Source of the DNA: Symsagittifera roscoffensis
Taxonomy: Eukaryota; Xenacoelomorpha; Acoela; Convolutidae
Length of the DNA: 64,000 nt
Direction of reading: 5' to 3'
Assembly: GCF_963678635.1 (NCBI RefSeq)
Contig: NC_087070.1
Coordinates: 29,858,048-29,922,047 of the forward strand
Numbering within the stretch: position 1 is the first letter of the stretch; each line of letters starts with the position of its first letter. Both the position numbers and the translations under genes were made by a program. Shown here in pieces: positions 39,566 to 49,242 of this stretch. The notes beneath the pieces are model-generated. The model saw only the letters and a list, made by a program, of their open reading frames with translations. It did not search any database and was not told the DNA's origin.

Positions 39566-40699
39566 AACAAAAAGCTATCAAAAATTGCTACCCAACAGTT
39601 ACAAAGTCAGTCTTCACCGACATCATCCCAAGATAACCCAACAACACCTTCAACTACCCAAAATCCTCAAACATCTACACGAATTTCCTTTCAAGATAAC
39701 CCATACACTTTTGAAGAACGACACGCTCGTTTATCAGAACCACTAGAACCAGTTCAACGACAAGCACCTCTAAGTGAACCAACATATAACTTATACCCAA
39801 CACTACCACAAGAATTAAGTAGAATAAGAAATCCTAGTCAAAACCAAAATACAGTCGAAATAAATAGACAAATTATACATCCTCGACGAAACAGAAATTT
39901 TCAAACTCCCCGAGTTCATTTTGATATACCTCAATCCCCATCACAAAACACTCCAGAAAACCCCATTGGTATATTACCAGAAACCCCTACGCTTCTTTCA
40001 CAACGTAGCACCTCAAGCCTACCATCAGATTACTTAGGTTCAACACCAACATCTGAACAAATACGTGAAAATCCCTTTAACCCCCCAAACCAGGCATCAC
40101 GACTACCATATTGGACAACACATTCATTCACACAAGGTGAACTAAATTTAGTCAATGATCCAATAGATATTTCTACGGATACAACAACATCCTCATCACT
40201 ACCAGAAACATTATCACTACCATCAACACCATCAATAAGCCAGATTTCACCACCACCTTTTAACTTAAATTTTCCAAATAATCTCGACGCCAGATATCGA
40301 GAACAATCATCAACAAATATCCCTTTAAGACTAGATTGGAATACATTTACAGCCCCTCCACCATTATTTGGACAACATCTAGAAAGTAATCGCCTTCACA
40401 ACTGGGCACTTAATAGATTACAATACCGGCAAGACATTCACGACGATATCCGTGATCACAATATCCAAATACTCCAACAAAACAGTTTACAATTAAAGTT
40501 TGAAATCACAGTTAAATTAAACAACATTACTCAACATCCCTACCCATTAAACCCACCAAACATAACAGCTCAATCACTACCACCACCATTTATAACCACT
40601 GAAGTAATATATAAATACGACAGATATACCAAACAGACAATTGGTTACATCACATTTTATAACCCATACTCAGGATTATCATACACATGTATATTCTAA
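39566..40699 (+). CDS. Long ATG-less accessory ORF upstream of env
   Basis: Between the stop at 39563-39565 and the TAA at 40697-40699 this frame stays open for about 377 codons without any in-frame ATG. The product is Pro/Ser/Thr/Gln-rich (PTLPQELSRIRNP, PETPTLLSQRSTSSLPSDY), with a more ordered C-terminal 110 residues (RLDWNTFTAPPPLFGQHLES, IQILQQNSLQLKFEITVKLN, YITFYNPYSG). It overlaps the env start by 13 bp. An open frame this long is very unlikely by chance, and the composition matches the other ORFs of the element. Lack of an ATG suggests expression by splicing from an upstream start, by frameshift, or by non-AUG initiation. I do not recognise the protein. Confidence 0.72.
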   Translation, partial: NKKLSKIATQQLQSQSSPTSSQDNPTTPSTTQNPQTSTRISFQDNPYTFEERHARLSEPLEPVQRQAPLSEPTYNLYPTLPQELSRIRNPSQNQNTVEINRQIIHPRRNRNFQTPRVHFDIPQSPSQNTPENPIGILPETPTLLSQRSTSSLPSDYLGSTPTSEQIRENPFNPPNQASRLPYWTTHSFTQGELNLVNDPIDISTDTTTSSSLPETLSLPSTPSISQISPPPFNLNFPNNLDARYREQSSTNIPLRLDWNTFTAPPPLFGQHLESNRLHNWALNRLQYRQDIHDDIRDHNIQILQQNSLQLKFEITVKLNNITQHPYPLNPPNITAQSLPPPFITTEVIYKYDRYTKQTIGYITFYNPYSGLSYTCIF

Positions 40700-42774
40700 A
40701 ATTATTAATTTTTCTCCAACTCCTTTTTCTAGTAATCTCAAATCAAAACATAAACCCTTCTCCCCGCACAGGACCCCAAGATTTATTAGTAACACATTAC
40801 GATTGTGAAGAAAACGAACAAAAAACACTACACAAGTATGCAATAAATCAAGTATCACAATGCGAAACAGAACCCCAAGCCATAGAAACTACAAATGTAA
40901 TAGCAACACTTTATTCAAAAGCCCGAGCAACTACAGTTATAGGATATAAATTCACAGCAACATTTTCTGAAAAGAAAGTACATTGTTCACAAGTCTCAAA
41001 CGGAAATAAAAACCGACTTGACCATGAATCATTCTACCAGAGTAATATAGAACGACTTTTACATCTCAATCCCGAAGATTGTAAAAACGAGTTACTCCGA
41101 CTAAACATCACAAAAAATAAAAACACAGATAGAAAGTTGGTATATTTCCAAGTTTTTTCGGATTCTGTACATCAAGCAGAACTTGAAAGATATCAAGGAC
41201 ATATAAAACTAGATGAAAAGTACCCATATAACGGCGCACACGGACGATTAACTTATGATATACACGATAAACACCGGATACCACACATTGGTATAAATGA
41301 CCCATCAAACTGCAAAGCAGACACAAAAAACAAAGGATACCAAGAGATCATGTTTTTCGATTGGAAAATACAACTCGAAAAAATACAACTCACACGAGAT
41401 TTATCAGACAACACAATGATCTATCAAGGAATTAGATTACCTTGTAAAAACGACCAAGGTTATTGCGACCCTACAACAAGAACACAAGCAACAATTGTTT
41501 GGTTCCCCGAAGACACATGTACAACATTTCAAGTAGCAAAAATACACGCTCGTATGATAAAATTTCACGAAAAATATTTTATACAATCAATACCATATGA
41601 TCAAGTAAATCCATTACGAAAAATAAGTTCTAATTTTAGAAACATTCATAATATAGAAAATAAAATAACACGTTTTCAAATATATCAAGAAACAGAACTT
41701 GCATGTAAATACAGAAACCCACTTCACAAAACACAATACTCTGAAATATTAGTTGAATACGAAAATGGATTCGACATGACCACTGAAAAACTAAAAGTTG
41801 ACCCATACGCCACAAGTCATCCTCCAAATGAAGGAACATCATACATACCAGTTCATTTTCAAAAGAATACAGGTCAACCTGGTGGACATTTAAAGCCCCA
41901 AGACGATCAAAGCACACGTTTACAAGAACTATCACTAATGAATAGTACATATTTTGGTAATATCCACTATGATATTCACTTAGATATGAAACTAGACTAC
42001 ACGATTAGCCGAATTTTTCAAGAAATGTCACTCTCCGAATTAGAAACACTACACCAACTATGCGAATTAGAAAGAACACAAATATTACAATCACTTGCAC
42101 TAGCAGTATTAAAAATACCCTACGCAGGATATTTACTATCAGGAAATAGATCAAATTTTTTAGACTATGAAGGAAACATCTTATGGTTTTATACTTGTAC
42201 TAAAAAAGTATCACCACTATACGTTTTTGAAGATAAACGATGCTATAAAAGAATCCCTATCTTTTATAAGAATAAAGTACATTTCGTTGACACACTTTCA
42301 CGAAGAACCTATTTCTGGGATACCGCAGTCCCATGTGGATCAGAAAATAGCCACAACGTAGTACAACTAAACCCTGATGAAGATAAATATTACCTTCTCA
42401 CCCCATATCCCACATTAATGCAATCACTCAAAAAATTTTCACCAGAAAGCATTCGCGCTATCGCTCGAAACCCAAATATAGACTTACAATCAATAGGAAT
42501 ATACTCAAAATCAGATATTCAACATCACATTAGAACACAACAATTCCAAGAATTATTAACACAAATGGACACAATACAAAGACAATCAATTGACCAAAAC
42601 TTACGCAAACTTGCAGAAACCGCAGGATTTGCAGACATCTATACGCAAGACTATAGCGGATATTTTAAAGACATTAAAGATTATATATATCTAAACGGTG
42701 AAAAATACCGTCCCCAAGATATATCACCCATCAATATTTTTAGCTTTGAAACACTCAAAAATGAAATTTATTGA
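40687..42774 (+). CDS. Env-like glycoprotein of retroelement 1
   Basis: A 695-codon ORF with an N-terminal hydrophobic leader (residues 3-17) typical of a signal peptide, then a large Cys-containing ectodomain (HYDCEENEQ at about 37, SQCETEP, KVHCSQ, NPEDCKNELLRL). Several N-x-S/T sequons are present (for example NITK, NSTY). The C-terminal 70 residues are helical and polar with no membrane segment, and the ORF stops at 42772-42774. The anchor appears in the overlapping ORF at 42698. It resembles env-like glycoproteins of invertebrate retroelements in general layout; a specific viral donor cannot be named. Such proteins mediate attachment and fusion, which remains an inference here. The start is the first ATG, 13 bp inside the preceding ORF. 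Confidence 0.82.
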   Translation: MYILKLLIFLQLLFLVISNQNINPSPRTGPQDLLVTHYDCEENEQKTLHKYAINQVSQCETEPQAIETTNVIATLYSKARATTVIGYKFTATFSEKKVHCSQVSNGNKNRLDHESFYQSNIERLLHLNPEDCKNELLRLNITKNKNTDRKLVYFQVFSDSVHQAELERYQGHIKLDEKYPYNGAHGRLTYDIHDKHRIPHIGINDPSNCKADTKNKGYQEIMFFDWKIQLEKIQLTRDLSDNTMIYQGIRLPCKNDQGYCDPTTRTQATIVWFPEDTCTTFQVAKIHARMIKFHEKYFIQSIPYDQVNPLRKISSNFRNIHNIENKITRFQIYQETELACKYRNPLHKTQYSEILVEYENGFDMTTEKLKVDPYATSHPPNEGTSYIPVHFQKNTGQPGGHLKPQDDQSTRLQELSLMNSTYFGNIHYDIHLDMKLDYTISRIFQEMSLSELETLHQLCELERTQILQSLALAVLKIPYAGYLLSGNRSNFLDYEGNILWFYTCTKKVSPLYVFEDKRCYKRIPIFYKNKVHFVDTLSRRTYFWDTAVPCGSENSHNVVQLNPDEDKYYLLTPYPTLMQSLKKFSPESIRAIARNPNIDLQSIGIYSKSDIQHHIRTQQFQELLTQMDTIQRQSIDQNLRKLAETAGFADIYTQDYSGYFKDIKDYIYLNGEKYRPQDISPINIFSFETLKNEIY

Positions 42775-43306
42775 TTTTCTAGGATGGCCCTACTACATCT
42801 TAGAAAAATTGACTATTTTATACGCAATGTTTAACTTTATTGGATTTCTTTTTTCACTTTTAAAAGGAATCTACAACACATGTGCTATACACACACGAGT
42901 AAACAGACAAGCAAGCGTAGCACGCATACTATTTGCAGGATTTTTTGGAATCTTTTCTACATCTATAAACAAAATTCTTTTAGATGCACAAATAAAAGAA
43001 TACAACACAAAAATAGCAACAAGACAGAACACATACGACGAAGAACATAACAATGTAGACACAACACCAACAGCACCACAGTTACCACCCCTACCACATA
43101 ACCATCCATTATCCCTAGTCCCACGTAATTTTCGAAATTTAGCCATAACACATAATCAAAATTTTCGACCAACCATATCACAAAGTCCCATCCAACATAT
43201 AATGCCACACCACTCACAAGATGAAAATACTTATGAACAAATTATAGAACAACCCCATACCACCGCTTTTCAGTCTCAAAATAATAATTTTTTTAGCCCA
43301 CGATGA
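42698..43306 (+). CDS. Membrane-anchor ORF overlapping the env 3' end
   Basis: A 202-codon ORF, one frame from env and overlapping it by 77 bp. Residues about 22-70 contain two hydrophobic stretches (LTILYAMFNFIGFLFSLLKG and VARILFAGFFGIFSTSI) joined by a short basic loop, and a Pro-rich cytoplasmic-like tail follows (TPTAPQLPPLPHNHPLSLVP). This is what an env transmembrane anchor and tail would look like, so either env is split here by a small indel near 42770 or the two frames are joined by frameshifting. As a separate protein it would be a small two-pass membrane protein. It ends in ATGA, shared with the next ORF start. Confidence 0.75.
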   Translation: MKNTVPKIYHPSIFLALKHSKMKFIDFLGWPYYILEKLTILYAMFNFIGFLFSLLKGIYNTCAIHTRVNRQASVARILFAGFFGIFSTSINKILLDAQIKEYNTKIATRQNTYDEEHNNVDTTPTAPQLPPLPHNHPLSLVPRNFRNLAITHNQNFRPTISQSPIQHIMPHHSQDENTYEQIIEQPHTTAFQSQNNNFFSPR

Positions 43307-45111
43307 GCCGACACTTTGGATCCCTACACCGTTCAAATTCCCACCCAACCAACCTCACTACTCCCATTACAATAATACCACTTTTTGCTTTCCCGCCACC
43401 CGATTTCCCAACCAGTAATGTAACATCAGGCATGAATTCCGATACTAATTCACACATCTCAGTTTTATACTCCACATCACAACTCAATAACCCGAATATT
43501 GAAACCCCCGATGAATTTGCCGACTCTGAACCATCTCCATCCAATAATTTTCCCACCAACCCCTCAATTTTTTCCCAACCCCCTTTTCAACCCATATTAC
43601 CAAATAACCCTGACCCAACCAATTCTACACCCTCTTATGCTTCCCAAGTCACTCCAACCTACTCCTCACTTCACTCAGACCAATCATCTCATTCTCCAGA
43701 TACCCCCCGAATCTCCCCAGAACTAGATAATTTCATTACCCTACAACAACAACCCTATCACCTTGACATCCCAACCATAAACCAAATCTCATCCACAATA
43801 GATTCATCCAACCCTCCTACCCCTACAGCCTCTTAAATTTATACTGAATCATTAGCACCATCATCCACATCTACTGAATCTTCACTCAGCACTAATAGAG
43901 CTTACCGCACTTTTAAAAGAAAGTTCCCCAACCATCCTTTCCCAGCGAAACCAGGAACAGCCCGTGAATATATCAACCATCCAAAACACACTAACACAAA
44001 AGAATTTTTAGCTATCACCTTACCCTCATTTCCACAATACACCTTAAACACCCCTCACGACACTAACGAGACACGTAACTTTGTAGACGAACACGTTTTA
44101 ATACCTACCCTTCCTTGGACCTCATATTATCATTTTACTAATCCCCTTTGCTTACCCTTATCTAACACTCACATCGATATAGAACGAAATAAAAACATGC
44201 TATATCGACTCACCACACCACTAACATCTAAACAATTTACCTACATTGGATATAAAAAATCACTAAAAACACACACTGCACCCCGAGCTAATGAATATAC
44301 ACTAGAATATTACGATCATAACATCATCAGAGCTAACCAAGATCAATTCTTAGACGACGATCGCTTCGCTAACCCACAAATCACCGAGAAATTTTTCATT
44401 AAAACACCATATGTATTTACACTAAATATCTTCGATCGCAAGTTTGACCACATTATTTCAGAAGCACTAACAGACACACAAGCCTACGAAAGTTTTAAAG
44501 AACGCTTCCAAATATTTTCACTAACCTTTCATTTCCTTGCACCACATGAAAGAGATTTGCACTGCTCACACGATTTTATGTTGCGCACTAAACAAACACA
44601 CACATATACTTATTATCGTTTTATCCAAAATCACTTCGACCTACACACTCCCTCCAGACAACCACACCATCGTTTTCAATTCATCAATTCCAAATACACC
44701 TCACCATTCTTTCTTAACTTCACATATTGCATTAAAGATACTAACCTTCATGGTAGTCTTCGAAATTATGATCCCATAACCCAAATGTATATTTTTTGTC
44801 CAATCACCAAGACCTTCAATGCAGAAGAATCCCGACCCTTCCTTATCCCACACGAGTTTGTGCAACCTATAGAAATCCCCATTTTAGAATTCATCCATAA
44901 CACTAAATTCAATCACAAATTATATAATCTAATCCAAAACACACCTTATGAATTTGCAGTTGGCACTGAAGAACTAACCACCATTAAAGCACTTCAATTG
45001 CTTTGGCCACTACTTCAAACTAAAAATATCATCCGTATTTTAACTAAATTACTAACAACTTCAGATCTCATCCACGACATCTTCCCCCACGGTTTCTTCC
45101 CCGACGACTAA
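43303..45111 (+). pseudogene. 602-codon accessory ORF downstream of env, one internal stop
   Basis: Begins at an ATG that overlaps the TGA of the previous ORF (ATGA at 43303-43306), a layout that permits coupled termination and re-initiation. The N-terminal 177 codons are Pro/Ser/Thr/Asn-rich (PTNLTTPITIIPLFAFPPPD, SPSNNFPTNPSIFSQPP) and end at a TAA (43834-43836). The same frame then stays open to 45111, where the C-terminal part is globular-looking and Phe/Tyr/His-rich (TLPWTSYYHF, FFIKTPYVFTLNIFDRKFDH, FKERFQIFSLTFHFLAPHER). An ATG at 44197 lies within it. No family recognised. No signal peptide or membrane segment seen. The low-complexity N terminus is similar in style to the ATG-less ORF upstream of env. 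The single stop is probably a recent nonsense mutation. Confidence 0.72.
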
Positions 45112-46702
45112 CGGTAAGTATGAATTATACATATTACTAACTAATTAAAACATTAGAAACTCACCATTCTTTATCCATGTTTTCTTTAGAATTTTAGCCT
45201 TCACCCAACAATCATCTGAAAAATTCACAAAAGAAAATAAAAATTGAAAACTTCTTCAAACTGTTTAAAACTCTATTAATTTTTTACACCAAATAATTAA
45301 ATAAATATAATACCAATGCAGTAATTTAATTTATAAATTTTTCCCCCACAAGCAGTAAATCTAAAAATGATGAAAATTTGTAACTTAATTTTCCCCAACA
45401 ACTAGCAGTAAAATTAAAAATTCTATGTAGTAAATTAATAAGAAGCAAATGCAGTACTAACCTTTTGATATTTTCATTCACTCGCACAAGAATTCTATCC
45501 AAACTCGCACAGCTCGCCCACGAAGAATTGTTTAAATAATGAATTTCAGTTTCCAGCTTTCACAACTCAACAACTCTAACACACGATAACAAGTTTCAAA
45601 CTTTCTTTTAACCCGGTTGGAAAGGAATTATATACTAAACAAAACTAACCAATGCAGCTTACTAAACACCACAACACAAAGCATAACAGCATGACTAAGA
45701 AAAGGAAACCAACGGTACCCAAACCGGATTAACCCAGTTTAAAACTGGATAATTTATTCTTTTGAAGACTATTATAAAGTCTAAGAAAGAAATAATAAAA
45801 CACAAAAAAGTCGAAAGACAAACCCATACCACAAACAATTTGATTTTTGAAAAAAGGACACAACCAACAAAACATAAGAAAAACCACAACAAACCCAACA
45901 TAAAACGTTGTCACATAACAGGACCTCTCACAAAAACCGCATGCAATCATACTCCCACTCCTGGCCTAACCCACCAGGAAGGACGTCCTGAGCATGCTCT
46001 ATAGCCGGCCTAACCCACCGCGCTACATCCACGCTTTGTGACCACACTCCAATTTTTAATAAGAGCTACTCAAGGGTGAGTAACTCTTCAAAATAACTGA
46101 ACTAAAACAAAAAGCTTTTGTGAAAACAACTAACTAAAATCATAATTAAAAAATATTAAACTAATAAAAGTTTTATAAAATGTAAATTACATTATGCAAT
46201 ACATAGATCAGAATACAATACCAAGGACGAACATCCAAAGACAAAACGACCCCACTACACTCGAGAAAGAATGGCCAACTACAATCAATATGCCGCTCAC
46301 AATCACAACTCAAAGGATTTAGAGTACGACTTGACTTCGCAGAAAAGGACTTCATTGAACTAGACCAATGACCACCTCGATGTTCAAGTATACGTACAGA
46401 TCCGAGTAACCAGGCATCCCCTCCACGCACAATCTCCACGCCATTCCTAGACAAGATCAAAACACAAAGAAGTTCTCATCAATGAAACAGAAAAACCTGA
46501 CATAGCCAACCATTCTGAAATCAGATTTGAGTTTGTTGCAAAGACCCAGTCGTTGTCTTGAGAAGACACAACGATTGAATCTGGGACTTCTCTAATAAGA
46601 AAAGCCAGAAGAAATAAGATGTTCGCCAAATACCAACGTCCATCATCCATCCTTTGAATTGCAGAAAGACTATTCTAAAAAACTCTGTAAAACCCGGATG
46701 GG
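45112..46702. other. 3' non-coding region of retroelement 1
   Basis: About 1.6 kb before the 3' LTR without a convincing plus-strand gene. It begins with GCAGTAA motifs recurring in an AT-rich background (45310-45460). A GC-richer patch at about 45905-46045 may be a tRNA-derived SINE on the minus strand. The minus-strand frames at 46173-46650 and 45695-45950 show no motif. Confidence 0.5.
45905..46050 (-). repeat. Possible tRNA-derived SINE on the minus strand
   Basis: The complement contains TAGCGCGGTGGGTTAGGCC, which fits an RNA polymerase III A box, and a second GGTGGGTTAGGCCAGGAG further on. The patch is clearly more GC-rich than the retroelement around it. Boundaries and a target duplication were not determined. 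Confidence 0.35.
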
Positions 46703-47113
46703 TGGAACCTGATCTAAACTACATTTTATGATTGGATAAATTAGATATTTTTACCAATGTAAAGTATTTAATATTAACCAATCATGATCCATCTGACTAA
46801 CAATCCACTTATTTGTAAGTGCTGAAATTACTTGTAATTTCAGCACCAGAGAGACTTGAATTTAACTTAGAAATTAGTTGACTCTCCAAGAAGACTTCAG
46901 CAACCGCAATCAACCAGTATACCCTAGATCTATTGAGCCTAGCAGAGACTAGTTAAACAACCTGAGACTAGATAGTATAAGAGTAAGATTAGGATCGGTA
47001 TTAGACTAAGAAGTTGCACGAATCTATCCGGCCGAAAATAAGATAGCGTGACGAGCAGACGGTGTACCCTATCCGAAATTAATCTATGAGTTATACCCAT
47101 CGGTCCTAACTCA
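46703..47113 (+). repeat. Retroelement 1 3' LTR
   Basis: 411 bp, same ends as the 5' LTR. The short purine stretch GGATGGG just before it is a weak polypurine tract. Confidence 0.95.
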
Positions 47114-47117
47114 GCAT
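47114..47117. repeat. Retroelement 1 target site duplication, right
   Basis: GCAT, matching 28252-28255. Confidence 0.85.
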
Positions 47118-47545
47118 GAAGCATCGGGTTCATTGTGCAGATTGAAAACGCACAGTTTTGTTCAGTTCGAAGATGTTTGAATTGTTTAAAACTTTCAAGA
47201 GAAAATTCATTCCTTGTTTTAATCACTCCAAGCCACTTGACATGTCTTGCTCTTAATCATCGTTTAAACTGTTACAGTTTTTATCTTGCGTAAACCGATT
47301 GTTTTGAATTGCATCAGTTTTTTTGAAGTCAACCATTTTTTGTTGTTAAGTCGCATTCCACCAGTTGGTAAAATCGAAATTAATCGTGGTCAAAATAACG
47401 GCTCGTTACATTTTGAATTCTCGTCATCATAAATTTCTACTGTAACAGGGGCACCTTTTTTGAAACGGTTTTTCATTCAATTCTAACAATTCGAAAAAAC
47501 CACGGAAGTCATCGTAAAATTTAAAATGATTTTCAAGCGAGTACA
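47118..47545 (-). pseudogene. Uncharacterised Polinton gene, 5' piece (copy 2, right of the retroelement)
   Basis: The complement starts MYSLENHFKFYDDFRGFF (from about 47545), parallel to MYTLESDTNFFYDFRD of Polinton 1. It continues through NRFTQDKNCNSLNDD (against RSVYSEKDCNSENGDDD) and reaches ACAATGAACCCGATGC at the junction, against ACAATGAACCCGACGTC in Polinton 1. Conservation in both Polintons argues for a real, functionally constrained gene of unknown role. It is broken here by stops, frame changes and the 18.9-kb insertion. Confidence 0.8.
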
Positions 47546-47660
47546 TAAATGCACCGCGGGGAAGTTATTCAGATATTTGATGAAAGAGACAAGAAGCCTG
47601 ATTCGGCTAGCGAATAGCATGTTAGTCGTCCGGAGCAAAGCCTGTTTTCGTAAATTTTGA
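47118..47660 (+). mobile_element. Polinton 2, right part
   Basis: Holds the 5' piece of the uncharacterised gene and about 110 bp of its upstream region, which still resembles Polinton 1 around 13130-13242 (GCTATTC...TTGTCTC...TGAATAA). No homologue of the next Polinton 1 ORF or of PolB was recognised further right, so the rest is lost, diverged or displaced by the LINE. Confidence 0.75.
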
Positions 47661-48070
47661 AACAGGAGAAAAAATCAAAATTTGGAAAAATATATTGTAT
47701 GTTTTGTAAGTAGACAGTTTATTCAACTGTCAAAGGCATGTTTTTTTGTTTGGTCCTTATCTAAGTTTTCAGCTTTCTCTCTTTTTTTTTCTCGTATTTT
47801 CCGGTTTTGCACAAGTGGGTTCGCCCTATATCACAACGTAGAAAACCATTCAATCTGGAAAATTAGATGGAAACGATTTTCATTATATGTAATAGTAACT
47901 ACTATTTATGGCTATCATTTGTCAATCTAATAGGATAGAGCGTAATACGATTCAACATACTTGCCTAGTTTAATCTGCCTGCACCAAAAAGGCTAATCAA
48001 TCATCTCCATGAATTGAGTCAATAAAAGAAGTAGGTTGAACTTATAATGGCTAACTGACAATGATTTTTT
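47661..48070. other. Spacer between Polinton 2 and the LINE
   Basis: AT-rich. The 82-codon frame at 47682-47930 is hydrophobic with no motif and is not supported. It may be further Polinton 2 sequence that has decayed beyond recognition. Confidence 0.45.
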
Positions 48071-48083
48071 GGATTTTTTTCAG

Positions 48084-48626
48084 TTGGATGGGTATCAAAA
48101 AGGGGTTTTTAAAAATAGGAAAAAAAGGGGTGGCGGTGTAGCTTTTTTCGTCAGAACGGGAGTTGAATTTATTCTTCAGGATTTAAAATCTTATTTGGAG
48201 TATCTTACCATAACTATTTGAAACAAATTAACTTATTTTAACATATGCACGGTCTATAGATCACCTAATCAAACATATTCAACATTTCTAGAAAATCTGG
48301 ATTATCTATTAAATGAACTTCGACTATTTAAAGGAAATCCAGTTATTGTGGGAGATTTTAATCTTGATATTCTTGCCAAGGATGAAAAACCAGAAGTGTT
48401 AAGTTATAAAACGCTCTTAAAGTCTTTTGATTTGGATTTTTGTTTGAGTGAACCATCCAGAGTTACTGAAAATCGTGCAACATGCATTGACCACCTTATA
48501 ACTGAAGATCTTTATCCGGTGACAGTTATCAAAACCACAATTAGTGATCACCATGCCTTGTTGGGTGAATTGCCGTTTTCGGTTGAAATGCCTGGCAAAA
48601 CTGTTATTTATACCAGAATTTTTTGA
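48084..48626 (+). pseudogene. LINE endonuclease domain, truncated
   Basis: Translated fragments in order are LDGYQKGVFKN (about 48084), GGGVAFFVRTGVEF, YRSPNQTYSTFLENLDYLL, VGDFNLDIL at about 48345, CIDHLI at about 48488 and SDHHALLGELPF at about 48545. The GDFN, D-H and SDH motifs are the C-terminal catalytic signatures of APE-type endonucleases. The N-terminal catalytic region is absent through truncation, and a stop near 48220 breaks the remainder, so nicking activity is lost. Confidence 0.85.
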
Positions 48627-48680
48627 AAACTGAAGCTTGATGACAACCTACTTAAGTTATTAATTCTTCTACACGTCGAA

Positions 48681-49240
48681 TTGGAAAAGTTGAGTGATAA
48701 GGAATCAGTAAATACAAAAGTCCACGGTTTAACGTATTCAATGATTAAAGTTTTTGATAAGTTTTGTCCTTTGAAACCAATTAATTTTACAAAACAATTG
48801 AAAAAATCTTGGATTTCCAACAATGTGAAACAAATATGCAAAAAACGAGACGCTGCTCACAAAAAAATGGTAACACTTTCGAACAATGAAACAAAAGCGA
48901 AATTCAAAAAATTGAGAAATGAGGCGAAAAAGCTGATTATGACGGAGAAAAGAAAGCTTTATGACAATCAACTTGGAAGTTGTAATGATTCCAAAAAATG
49001 TTTCAAGTTTTCAATAAATTTTGTGGAAAAGTGAAATCCAATTTGTGCAACTTAGAGGTGAATGACATGAATAAATTTTCTGCTACCATTGGACCCACAC
49101 TTTCAAAAAACTTCGTGGAGTTTAAATACAACGATAAAATTTCACGAAACTCTGATACTTTTGTTTTCTTTCCCACTGATTTTGATGAAATGGCGAAGGT
49201 TATTAAGAACCTGAAAAACAAAACTCGACTGGTCATGATG
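48681..49240 (+). pseudogene. LINE linker between endonuclease and RT
   Basis: Frames 48681-49034 (117 codons) and 48998-49246 (82 codons) give a Lys-rich helical linker (SWISNNVKQICKKRDAAHKKM, FKKLRNEAKKLI) and then DFDEMAKVIKNLKNKT, as expected just before LINE RT. A frame change lies near 49020. Confidence 0.7.
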
Positions 49241-49242
49241 GT

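Larger units (their letters stand above)
28256..47113 (+). mobile_element. Giant env-bearing Ty3/gypsy-type LTR retroelement, 18.9 kb
   Basis: An endogenous retrovirus-like element with two LTRs of about 410 bp (5 substitutions and one indel between them), TG...CA ends, GCAT target duplication and a plausible primer-binding site. Order: leader with a basic ORF, gag-pro-RT, RNase H-integrase, two tiny hydrophobic ORFs, an ATG-less ORF, env, a membrane-anchor ORF and a 602-codon 3' ORF. Its length is roughly two to three times that of ordinary Ty3/gypsy elements, with 6.5 kb between pol and the end of the last ORF. The sense strand is rich in A and C and poor in G. Coding lesions: a frame break in RT near 35095, an in-frame stop at 35839, and an in-frame stop at 43834. 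It sits inside the uncharacterised gene of Polinton 2. Confidence 0.95.

Noticed and set aside
46939-47226. 95-codon minus-strand ORF, with a similar 84-codon ORF at 28491-28745
   Set aside because: Both are the same frame read through the two LTR copies, so the duplication is explained by the LTR and not by a gene family.
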